The notes beneath the pieces are model-generated. The model worked only from the letters and a program-made list of their open reading frames with translations. It was not told where the DNA came from and ran no database searches. A stretch of DNA of 6,309 nucleotides from Finegoldia magna (GTDB lineage: Bacteria; Bacillota; Clostridia; Tissierellales; Peptoniphilaceae): positions 1 to 6,309 of the forward strand of contig NZ_JAGYZD010000088.1 in NCBI RefSeq assembly GCF_018371055.1, written 5' to 3'. Position 1 is the stretch's first letter. Each line of letters begins with the position of its first letter. Position numbers and translations under genes: made by a program. Below are positions 1 through 5,475 of this stretch, piece by piece.

Positions 1-876
1 TTATTCGTCGGAGAAACGACTTGCGACGGCAAGAAAAAAGCTTGGGAAATCATGTCAAAAGATGCTCCAATGTACATCTTTGATTTGCCACAAATGAAAA
101 GAGACAAAGACGTTGAATTCTTTAAAGATGAAGTTTATAGATACATCGACAGAATTGAAGAATTAACTGGCAACAAATTAACTCCAGAATCTCTTCACGA
201 TGCAATTGTTTTAATCAACAACAAAAGACGTGCAATGCAAAGATTATGGGAATTCCGTAAATTAGACAATGTTCCAATCAGTGGTAAGGACTGCTTATTA
301 ATTTCACAAATCGCATTCTACGATGATCCAACAAGATTTGCGCAAAAAGTAAATGAACTATGCGACGAATTGGACAAGAGAAAAGAACAAAACGTTAGCG
401 TATACAAAAAAGGCGCTACAAGATTGATGTTAACAGGAACTCCATTGTCTATTCCAAACTGGAAACTACACCACATCATTGAATCAAGTGGAGCAGCTGT
501 TGTATGTGAAGAAATGTGTACAGGTTCAAGATATTTTGAATTAACTGTAGATGAATCTGGAAAAACTATGGATGAAATGGTTGATCACCTAACAGATAGA
601 TACATGAAAGGTATCAACTGCGCATGTTACACTCCAAACACTGAAAGAGTTGACGACATCATCAGACTTGCAAAAGAATACAACGTTGATGGTGTAATCG
701 ATGTTAACTTAAAATTCTGTAACATTTACGATACAGAAGGTCACATTGTAGAAAAAGAACTTAAAGATCACAACATTCCAGTATTGGGAATTGAAACTGA
801 CTATACAGACGAAGACAGCGAACAATTGAAGACAAGAATTGAAGCCTTCGTTGAAATGATTGAAAATGGCAGATAA
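1..876 (+). CDS. 2-hydroxyacyl-CoA dehydratase / double-cubane-cluster reductase family protein (5' partial)
   Basis: The reading frame is open from base 1, so the gene begins upstream of the window. The ATG at 52 is internal, because the 17 codons before it encode the family motif GETTCDGKKK. These enzymes carry iron-sulfur clusters bound by cysteines and, with an ATP-dependent activator, perform difficult low-potential reductions or dehydrations in the cytoplasm of anaerobes. Visible residues number 291, and about 100 N-terminal residues are probably missing (members usually run about 380-430). Cysteine-bearing conserved segments are TTCDG (residues 6-10 of the visible part), EEMCTGSRYFE, CACYTPNTER and LKFCNIYDTEG. 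The C-terminus GIETDYTDED followed by a helix is typical of the fold. The homodimeric double-cubane (YjiM-like) subfamily is my inference, supported by the DUF3343 gene that follows. The true substrate is unknown; a subunit of an HgdAB/HadBC-type dehydratase is the alternative. Codons often end in C (AAC, TAC, GAC) despite low GC, suggesting strong expression. Confidence 0.87.
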   Translation, partial: LFVGETTCDGKKKAWEIMSKDAPMYIFDLPQMKRDKDVEFFKDEVYRYIDRIEELTGNKLTPESLHDAIVLINNKRRAMQRLWEFRKLDNVPISGKDCLLISQIAFYDDPTRFAQKVNELCDELDKRKEQNVSVYKKGATRLMLTGTPLSIPNWKLHHIIESSGAAVVCEEMCTGSRYFELTVDESGKTMDEMVDHLTDRYMKGINCACYTPNTERVDDIIRLAKEYNVDGVIDVNLKFCNIYDTEGHIVEKELKDHNIPVLGIETDYTDEDSEQLKTRIEAFVEMIENGR

Positions 877-1129
877 AATGAACTACATCTTGTTCAAAGA
901 TGTGGCAAACGGACAAAAACTTTACGATTTAATCAAAGAAAATTCTATCAAAGCTACGATTGCACCAACACCAAGAGTATTGGATGTGTGTTGTGGGATT
1001 TCTATATTGTACGATAACTTGGAAGACAAACCGAAAATCGAAAAAATCATAGAAGAAAACAACATCGAAATCAAGGGCTTTCACGAAATAGAACGAGACA
1101 TTAATCCTAACAGGATGAAGTTTCTATAA
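866..1129 (+). CDS. DUF3343 family protein (putative Se/S carrier-like)
   Basis: This is a small cytoplasmic protein of 87 residues with no membrane segment. It matches the DUF3343 pattern: an opening YILFKD strand, a helix, then TPRVLDVCCGISILY with the conserved TPR and Cys-Gly, and a charged C-terminal helix-strand half. The family is labelled putative Se/S carrier-like in domain databases and has no proven reaction. It often sits beside double-cubane or 2-hydroxyacyl-CoA dehydratase genes, as here, so an accessory role for the upstream iron-sulfur enzyme is plausible but inferred. The start is uncertain. ATG 866 overlaps the upstream stop by 11 nt, ATG 878 lies just after it and gives the compact start MNYILFK, and a TTG at 860 is also in frame. 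None has a good Shine-Dalgarno sequence, so translation probably depends on coupling to the upstream gene. A strong terminator follows. Confidence 0.8.
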   Translation: MADKMNYILFKDVANGQKLYDLIKENSIKATIAPTPRVLDVCCGISILYDNLEDKPKIEKIIEENNIEIKGFHEIERDINPNRMKFL

Positions 1130-1140
1130 ATTGTAAAATC

Positions 1141-1168
1141 AAAAGAGCACACGCAGTGCTCTTTTTTG
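1141..1168 (+). terminator. Rho-independent terminator after the DUF3343 gene
   Basis: A perfect 10-bp stem is formed by AAAAGAGCAC (1141-1150) and GTGCTCTTTT (1156-1165), with a 5-nt loop ACGCA and a run of T's. The A-run on the left side means the minus-strand transcript would also end in U's, so the element could work in both directions, although no minus-strand gene is evident. It ends the reductase-DUF3343 unit and insulates the following operon. Confidence 0.9.
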
Positions 1169-1190
1169 ATGCTTGTGAAATGCTTAAATA

Positions 1191-1199
1191 TGGTAAAAT
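1191..1199 (+). promoter_or_regulatory. Extended -10 promoter of the RelA/SpoT-acpS-nnrD-alr operon
   Basis: TGGTAAAAT gives a TGn extension followed by TAAAAT (1194-1199), which matches TATAAT at five of six positions. The -35 is weak: TTGTGA at 1173-1178 is the best candidate but leaves only 15 bp of spacing. An extended -10 often compensates for this. The predicted transcript start is near 1205. The first gene has a strong ribosome binding site, AAGGAG at 1215-1220, 6 nt before ATG 1227. No operator-like repeat is evident. Confidence 0.6.
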
Positions 1200-1226
1200 A
1201 GTAGTAGCAATAAAAAGGAGAATAAA

Positions 1227-2594
1227 ATGAGAGCTGGAATTTTTCAATTTATGAATGATGCTGTTAAATTAATTAATAGTCGTTACAAATTCATAAACTT
1301 TGTTGCAGAAGAAACAAAAGAGTTTTTCAGTAAAGTTTTTGAAACGAACGAAGATGTTATTAATATTAACGCACGTGTAAAAAAAGAAGACAGCATCAAA
1401 GAAAAAATACTAAAACAAAATTATTATATAAAATGTAAAGATGTAGAGGATGTGTTCAATCTATTTCCAGATTTGATTGGAGTTAGAATAGAATGTCGTT
1501 TCAATGAAAATGAAAAAGATTTGTACGAATATTTAAAAAGACTTTTTTATTACAAAGATGAAGACGGCTATTATTATTCTAAGTATGATATGAGAATCAG
1601 ACTTAACCTGGATCAACCACAACCACAAAAACAAAAAAACGGGTTCGAAATTTATAAAATCGACGCTATTTTCGTGGAAAATGACGACATGAAAATTAAT
1701 TTCGAAGTGCAAATCAAATCCATGGTCAATGTGTTCTGGGGAGAGGTAGATCATTCGATTTTGTACAAAAATTCAAACTACGTTATGACTGAAGATTTGA
1801 TACGTGATGTGATGTACTCAATCAATAATAACCTTACAATTATAGACAAACAATTAAACAGCGTTTACAAAAAAATGATGACAGTGGAATCCAACGAAGA
1901 TGACGCTACAAGACAACAATTTAAAAGCATCATAACAAAAATGATTCACGATGGTTACATGCTCAAACTGAAATACAACTTAGGTTTTGTAATAGATATG
2001 AGAAATATCGCAAATGTAGTGAGCGATTATTTATTTTCTGTAATGGATGTTTTGGAGAAAAAACAATACGAAGAAAGATTGATCGACATATTAAACAAGG
2101 TCAATGCCATAAGTAACAAACCGATTAGTTTTGGTGAATTGTATGATTTTTCAGATATGGAATTTGGGGATTACATTCACACTTCATTTGCACAAGGACT
2201 TAACAGCAGACTGGACAAGGACTTCAACTGGAATTTCTGCTTGTCAATATTATTTGCGCTTGATGACAGAGAAAACAACGAAATTTTTATGGATTTTGTG
2301 TATTATGTGATATATTCCATAAAAAAAGTCATCGAAAAAGAAATCAGTAACTGCAATATCAACCAAACTTACCAAGATATTTTGACGGATAAATTAATGA
2401 AAGAAAGCATGAAATACTTGTCAGAATCGTATAATATTAATAATTTTTCACAAAATTCATTCGAAATAATAGGAGAAATAGTAGAAGATTTCGTAAAAGA
2501 TGTGGAAAGCGTGGAAGATATCGAAAAATTAGATTTTTTAGCATTGAGAAACAAATTCTTGGAAAAATTTGAAGGAATCAAAAATGAAGATTAG
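1227..2594 (+). CDS. RelA/SpoT-domain (GTP pyrophosphokinase-like) protein with uncharacterised C-terminal half
   Basis: This 455-residue protein probably belongs to the (p)ppGpp synthetase superfamily, which transfers pyrophosphate from ATP to GTP/GDP. The synthetase-like domain spans roughly residues 20-215. Visible motifs are ARVKKEDSIKEK (49-60; basic substrate loop), DLIGVRIEC (82-90; metal-binding Asp82), FEVQIKSM (159-166; Glu160, Gln162) and FWGEVDHSILYK (170-181), closely resembling RelQ-type small synthetases. No HD hydrolase domain precedes it, and no TGS or ACT domain is recognisable after it. The motif normally reading GYxSxH is GFEIYK (139-144), so the guanine-stacking Tyr is Phe140 and the His position is Lys144; activity may be altered. 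Residues about 220-455 form an acidic, helical region I do not recognise. Small alarmone synthetases are usually about 200-260 residues, so the extra half is notable. The start has a strong ribosome binding site. The stop overlaps acpS by 11 nt. Confidence 0.8.
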   Translation: MRAGIFQFMNDAVKLINSRYKFINFVAEETKEFFSKVFETNEDVININARVKKEDSIKEKILKQNYYIKCKDVEDVFNLFPDLIGVRIECRFNENEKDLYEYLKRLFYYKDEDGYYYSKYDMRIRLNLDQPQPQKQKNGFEIYKIDAIFVENDDMKINFEVQIKSMVNVFWGEVDHSILYKNSNYVMTEDLIRDVMYSINNNLTIIDKQLNSVYKKMMTVESNEDDATRQQFKSIITKMIHDGYMLKLKYNLGFVIDMRNIANVVSDYLFSVMDVLEKKQYEERLIDILNKVNAISNKPISFGELYDFSDMEFGDYIHTSFAQGLNSRLDKDFNWNFCLSILFALDDRENNEIFMDFVYYVIYSIKKVIEKEISNCNINQTYQDILTDKLMKESMKYLSESYNINNFSQNSFEIIGEIVEDFVKDVESVEDIEKLDFLALRNKFLEKFEGIKNED

Positions 2595-2937
2595 ATGTGG
2601 AACTGATATTCTGAGAGTTTCACGAATAGAAAACATCAAAAATCTGGATAAATTTATGAAAAAAGTCTTCACTGAACGTGAAATTTCATACATTGAATCC
2701 AAAAACAGAAGTTTTGAGACGATTGCGGGGATGTTTTGCATGAAAGAAGCAGTGTCAAAAGCTTTGAAGACTGGAATTGGTAAAATGAGTTTTATGGATG
2801 TAGAGTCTATACATGACGAGGGATTAGTTGTAAAATTAAATACAGATAAATTTCCAAAAGTTTTAGATATTGATGCATCCATTTCTCACGATGAAGAATA
2901 CGCAATAGCAATGTGCGTGTTGATGTTGGAGGATTAA
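2584..2937 (+). CDS. acpS: Holo-[acyl-carrier-protein] synthase
   Basis: AcpS moves the 4'-phosphopantetheine arm from coenzyme A to a serine of apo-ACP, activating ACP for fatty acid synthesis. It acts in the cytoplasm as a trimer. The 117-residue length is normal (about 118-126). The N-terminal GTDILRVSRI motif carries metal-binding Asp8. The central GMFCMKEAVSKALKTGIG (49-66) is the CoA/magnesium signature with Glu55. The C-terminal ASISHDEEYAIA (98-109) contains the conserved SxSH. ATG 2584 is chosen because AAGGA at 2572-2576 lies 7 nt upstream and it places GTD at the family position; an in-frame TTG at 2569 would only add KES-type residues. The gene overlaps the preceding RelA/SpoT-domain gene by 11 nt and nnrD starts 1 nt after its stop, so translation is probably coupled in one operon. 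Confidence 0.95.
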   Translation: MKIRCGTDILRVSRIENIKNLDKFMKKVFTEREISYIESKNRSFETIAGMFCMKEAVSKALKTGIGKMSFMDVESIHDEGLVVKLNTDKFPKVLDIDASISHDEEYAIAMCVLMLED

Positions 2938-2938
2938 A

Positions 2939-3778
2939 ATGGATTTTACAATAAAAAAACGCGATCCTTTTTCCAATAAAGGAAACTACGGAAGAGTCTG
3001 CATAGTCGGTGGATCTAACGGAATGTGTGGCAGTGTGTACTTGGCAAGCATGGCAGCACTTCGTTGTGGTAGTGGATTGGTGTACACGATTGTCCCTGAA
3101 GTTATCTCAGAAATTATGCAAATAAAATCCGTTGAGAATATAATACTTCCACTTGAGTGTGTCGACAAAAAATTGGGTGCCAATTCTATTGCTCAGATTT
3201 TAGAATATATTTCCAATAAAAACTGTGTCGCAATAGGTTGTGGCATGGGAAAAGACAAATTAAATTACGAATTGATAAAAGCCGTACTCAAAAATTTTCA
3301 TAAACCAGTGTTGATAGATGCTGATGGATTGAATTCAATAAAAGACTTCAGTGAACTAGAATTTGATGATTATTCTGTTGCGATAACTCCACATCCGCTT
3401 GAATTTAGTAGACTTTCTGGATTGGATGTAGAATATATCAATCAAAATCGCGAAAAGGTCGCCACAGAATTTTCGAAAAAACACAAATGCATCGTAGTTC
3501 TCAAAGGTCATCACACAATCGTTGCAAAAAATGATGAAATATATGTAAATAATACTGGAAATGCGGGAATGGCGACTGCTGGAAGTGGCGATTGTTTGTC
3601 TGGTATCATTGCAAGTTTCATGCACAACAGAGATGTGTTCGAAGCTTGTAAATTGGGAGTGTATATTCACGGAATGGCTGGAGATTTTGCAAAACAAAAA
3701 ATAGGAGAAGATAGCATTATTGCATCGGATATTATTAGAAATTTACCGGAAGCAATCAATGCCTGTAAGGAGAAATAA
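2939..3778 (+). CDS. nnrD: ADP/ATP-dependent NAD(P)H-hydrate dehydratase
   Basis: NnrD repairs damaged nicotinamide cofactors by dehydrating (6S)-NAD(P)HX back to NAD(P)H at the expense of ATP or ADP. The 279-residue protein is the stand-alone YjeF C-terminal, ribokinase-like domain (compare B. subtilis YxkO), without the N-terminal NnrE epimerase domain found in fused bacterial versions. Motifs in order are RDPFSNKGNYGRV (8-20), the glycine-rich IVGGSNGMCG (22-31), LRCGSGLVY, IGCGMGKD (99-106), LIDADGLN (125-132), ITPHPLEFSRL (149-159), VVLKGHHTI and the active-site stretch NTGNAGMATAGSGD (205-218) with catalytic Asp218. GGAGG at 2928-2932, inside the end of acpS, serves as its ribosome binding site. 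Its stop shares one A with the alr start (TAATG). The epimerase partner is not in this window. Confidence 0.94.
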   Translation: MDFTIKKRDPFSNKGNYGRVCIVGGSNGMCGSVYLASMAALRCGSGLVYTIVPEVISEIMQIKSVENIILPLECVDKKLGANSIAQILEYISNKNCVAIGCGMGKDKLNYELIKAVLKNFHKPVLIDADGLNSIKDFSELEFDDYSVAITPHPLEFSRLSGLDVEYINQNREKVATEFSKKHKCIVVLKGHHTIVAKNDEIYVNNTGNAGMATAGSGDCLSGIIASFMHNRDVFEACKLGVYIHGMAGDFAKQKIGEDSIIASDIIRNLPEAINACKEK

Positions 3779-4953
3779 TGTTTAAGTATCAAAGTTATTT
3801 GAAGGTTGATTTGGACAAATTAAAACACAATTACAAAGAAATAAAAAACATCAGCAATTTAGTCAAAATGTGTGCCGTTGTAAAGGCTAATGCTTATGGA
3901 CAAGGCGCAGCATTTATCACAAAAGAATTGGAATATTTAGGAATAGATTACTTTGCAGTGTCCAATATAAATGAAGCCTTGGAACTTCGCAAAAATGGAA
4001 TATTCAAACCAATTATGATTTTAGGCTACATTTCCAATGAAAACATTGAAGTAGCAATAAAAAACAACATCGAATTAACGGTTTACGATTACGAAACTGC
4101 AGTTGAAATCAATAACGTTGCAAAAAGTTTGAATAAAATATGCAAAGTTCACATCAAAATCGATACAGGAATGACAAGATTAGGATTTCAAGTTAGACTT
4201 GACAAAGATAAATGCTTGGAAGACATCTTCAAAATCTATAAAATGGATAATGTAGTGTTGCAAGGAATTTACAGCCATTTTTCAGATGCTGATAGCGAAG
4301 ATTATTCCTATACAAAAGAACAATACAATACATACATTGGTTTTATGATTGATGTGGAAAACAGAGGAATAACTGTTCCAATAAAACACATAGCAAATGA
4401 TGCAGGAGCGATAATTCACGGATATTTCTTGGATATGATAAGATGCGGAATCGGACTTTACGGCTATCACGCATCAGATTATGTAAGGGAAAATTCAAGA
4501 TTAAACCTAGAAGAAATATCATCACTTTACACAACAGTGTCCATGATTAAAACAGTTCCAAAAGGAACAGACATTGGATACGGTAGAACATTCACGACAA
4601 ACTCTGAAACAGTAGTTGCAACAGCGACAATCGGATATGCTGACGGCTATCCATTGGAATTATCCAACAAAGCTTATGTAATTATCAACGGCAAAAAAGC
4701 AAAAATTTTGGGAAAAGTCTGCATGGATCAAATCATGATAGATGTAACATACATTAGAGATGTAAAAGTCGGCGACAAAATTTTGTTGTTCGGAAAAGAT
4801 GACATGGGAGAAATCTCGTTGTATGATTTGGCAGAAATGGCAAACACAAATGTTTATGAGCTTTTGTGCAGAGTTACAATGAGAATTCCTAGAATTTATA
4901 CTAGAAATGGAAAAGTCGTAGAAGTGTGTGACTATTTACAAAAAATCAACTAA
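3778..4953 (+). CDS. alr: Alanine racemase (PLP-dependent)
   Basis: Alr interconverts L- and D-alanine, supplying D-Ala for peptidoglycan. It is a cytoplasmic PLP enzyme that works as a homodimer. Length is 391 residues, typical for the family. The N-terminal barrel carries AVVKANAYGQG (33-43) with the PLP Schiff-base Lys36. It continues with HIKIDTGMTRLGF (125-137), YSHFSDAD (165-172), HIANDAG (204-210; many homologues have NS here) and the PLP-phosphate segment MIRCGIGLYGY (220-230). The C-terminal beta domain has DIGYGRTF (265-272), TIGYADGYP (284-292) with the second catalytic base Tyr287, and the substrate-entry motif GKVCMDQIMIDVT (312-324). Both catalytic residues are intact. TAAGGAG at 3766-3772 sits 5 nt before the ATG, and the 1-nt overlap with nnrD implies coupled translation. 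It is the last gene of the operon, with a terminator just after the stop. Confidence 0.96.
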   Translation: MFKYQSYLKVDLDKLKHNYKEIKNISNLVKMCAVVKANAYGQGAAFITKELEYLGIDYFAVSNINEALELRKNGIFKPIMILGYISNENIEVAIKNNIELTVYDYETAVEINNVAKSLNKICKVHIKIDTGMTRLGFQVRLDKDKCLEDIFKIYKMDNVVLQGIYSHFSDADSEDYSYTKEQYNTYIGFMIDVENRGITVPIKHIANDAGAIIHGYFLDMIRCGIGLYGYHASDYVRENSRLNLEEISSLYTTVSMIKTVPKGTDIGYGRTFTTNSETVVATATIGYADGYPLELSNKAYVIINGKKAKILGKVCMDQIMIDVTYIRDVKVGDKILLFGKDDMGEISLYDLAEMANTNVYELLCRVTMRIPRIYTRNGKVVEVCDYLQKIN

Positions 4954-4954
4954 T

Positions 4955-4987
4955 CTTAGCCCAGCTTTTAAGTTGGGCAAGTTTTTT
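4955..4987 (+). terminator. Rho-independent terminator after alr
   Basis: The 8-bp stem GCCCAGCT (4959-4966) pairs with AGTTGGGC (4971-4978), with one G-T wobble and a 4-nt loop. It extends by CTT (4955-4957)/AAG (4979-4981) around one unpaired A, and six T's follow (4982-4987). It begins 2 nt after the alr stop and separates alr from the mazF transcript, which has its own promoter immediately downstream. Confidence 0.87.
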
Positions 4988-4990
4988 ATA

Positions 4991-5019
4991 TTGATTTCTT
5001 GAAGTGTTTTGGATATAAT
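4991..5019 (+). promoter_or_regulatory. Sigma-A-type promoter of mazF
   Basis: TTGATT (4991-4996) and a perfect TATAAT (5014-5019) are separated by 17 bp. The predicted transcript start is near 5026, leaving a leader of about 37 nt. The ribosome binding site is the AGGGTGAG region at 5052-5059, a few bases from ATG 5063. The -35 starts 3 nt after the alr terminator T-run. I see no clear inverted-repeat operator of the kind used by MazE-type autoregulation. Confidence 0.85.
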
Positions 5020-5062
5020 AAAAATAGTTCTTAAAATAGCGAAGAGTTTATAGGGTGAGTTT

Positions 5063-5404
5063 ATGAAGGTAAAAAGAGGAGACATATTTTACGCAGACTT
5101 AAGCCCTGTTGTTGGATCTGAGCAGGGTGGTGTAAGACCTGTCGTTGTTGTTCAAAATGATGTGGGAAACAAATACAGTCCAACCGTAGTCATAGCAGCT
5201 ATTACTTCACAAATAAATAAAGCGAAATTACCAACACACGTGGCAATAGAACGATCCAAGTACGGCTTACCGAAAAATTCAGTTATTTTAGCTGAACAAA
5301 TAAGAACTATTGATAAAAAAAGGCTTCGTGAAAAAGTAGGTAGCTTTGACGATAGAGTTCTGATAAAGTTGGATGAAGCTTTAAAAATATCTGTGGGTAT
5401 ATAA
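5063..5404 (+). CDS. mazF: MazF/EndoA (PemK-type) mRNA interferase toxin, without adjacent antitoxin
   Basis: This 113-residue cytoplasmic protein is very close to B. subtilis EndoA (NdoA), a ribosome-independent endoribonuclease that cuts mRNA at UACAU. It shows the SH3-like PemK/MazF fold motifs: [19 protein letters not shown] (3-21), RPVVVVQND (25-33) with catalytic Arg25, AAITSQI (45-51) with catalytic Thr48, [19 protein letters not shown] and a C-terminal helix [10 protein letters not shown]. Length and both catalytic positions agree with EndoA, so I expect an active enzyme; the same cleavage site is an inference. In B. subtilis the antitoxin gene ndoAI lies between alr and ndoA. Here that gap is 109 nt, filled by a terminator, a promoter and a leader, and no small gene precedes or follows. 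The toxin therefore looks like an orphan, transcribed alone from its own promoter and ended by the hairpin at 5424-5459. Confidence 0.95.
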   Translation: MKVKRGDIFYADLSPVVGSEQGGVRPVVVVQNDVGNKYSPTVVIAAITSQINKAKLPTHVAIERSKYGLPKNSVILAEQIRTIDKKRLREKVGSFDDRVLIKLDEALKISVGI

Positions 5405-5423
5405 TCTAAACTACATATTTTAT

Positions 5424-5459
5424 AAAAAAGTTATCAAATTTGATTTGGTAGCTTTTTTT
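5424..5459 (+). terminator. Rho-independent terminator after mazF, overlapping the next promoter
   Basis: A 16-bp stem is formed by 5424-5439 and 5443-5458 (AAAAAAGTTATCAAAT against ATTTGGTAGCTTTTTT, with two G-T wobbles), with a 3-nt loop TTG. The right arm ends in seven T's. The left-arm A-run would give a U-tract on the minus strand, so it may be bidirectional. The -35 of the following promoter lies in the loop and the first bases of the right arm. Confidence 0.85.
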
Positions 5460-5468
5460 GTATATAAT
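5440..5468 (+). promoter_or_regulatory. Sigma-A-type promoter of the 5476 gene, apparently giving a leaderless transcript
   Basis: TTGATT (5440-5445) and a perfect TATAAT (5463-5468) are 17 bp apart, the same two hexamers and spacing as the mazF promoter. The -10 ends only 7 nt before ATG 5476, so initiation about 7 nt downstream would fall on or next to the A of the start codon. No Shine-Dalgarno sequence lies between them. The -35 is inside the mazF terminator hairpin. Confidence 0.75.
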
Positions 5469-5475
5469 TTAAGCT

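Noticed and set aside
52..54. ATG 52 as the start of the first gene
   Set aside because: The frame is open back to base 1 and the codons before 52 encode the conserved GETTCDGKKK motif, so this Met is internal.
860..862. TTG 860 as the start of the DUF3343 gene
   Set aside because: Two in-frame ATGs at 866 and 878 give a more natural N-terminus, and no ribosome binding site favours the TTG.
1533..1754. Minus-strand open frame inside the RelA/SpoT-domain gene
   Set aside because: Its sequence is the antisense of a conserved synthetase domain, with no ribosome binding site or recognisable motif. The other minus-strand frames (2369-2581, 2538-2882, 2986-3183, 3356-3697, 4282-4470, 4343-4534, 5820-6011) are shadows for the same reason.
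2569..2571. TTG 2569 as the start of acpS
   Set aside because: AAGGA at 2572-2576 is properly spaced for ATG 2584, and the shorter form places the GTD motif at the family position.
1227..2594. RelA/SpoT-domain gene as a ToxSAS-type toxin with antitoxin
   Set aside because: It is the first gene of a housekeeping operon, and the adjacent downstream gene is a clear AcpS, not an antitoxin; no small partner gene is present.
4954..5062. Possible small antitoxin gene between alr and mazF
   Set aside because: The 109 nt are occupied by a terminator, a promoter and a leader. No frame with a start codon and ribosome binding site is long enough for a CopG/MazE-like antitoxin.
4955..5062. Riboswitch or attenuator in the mazF leader
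   Set aside because: The hairpin at 4955-4987 lies upstream of the -35 box and is therefore not in the mazF transcript. The remaining leader of about 37 nt shows no evident alternative structure.
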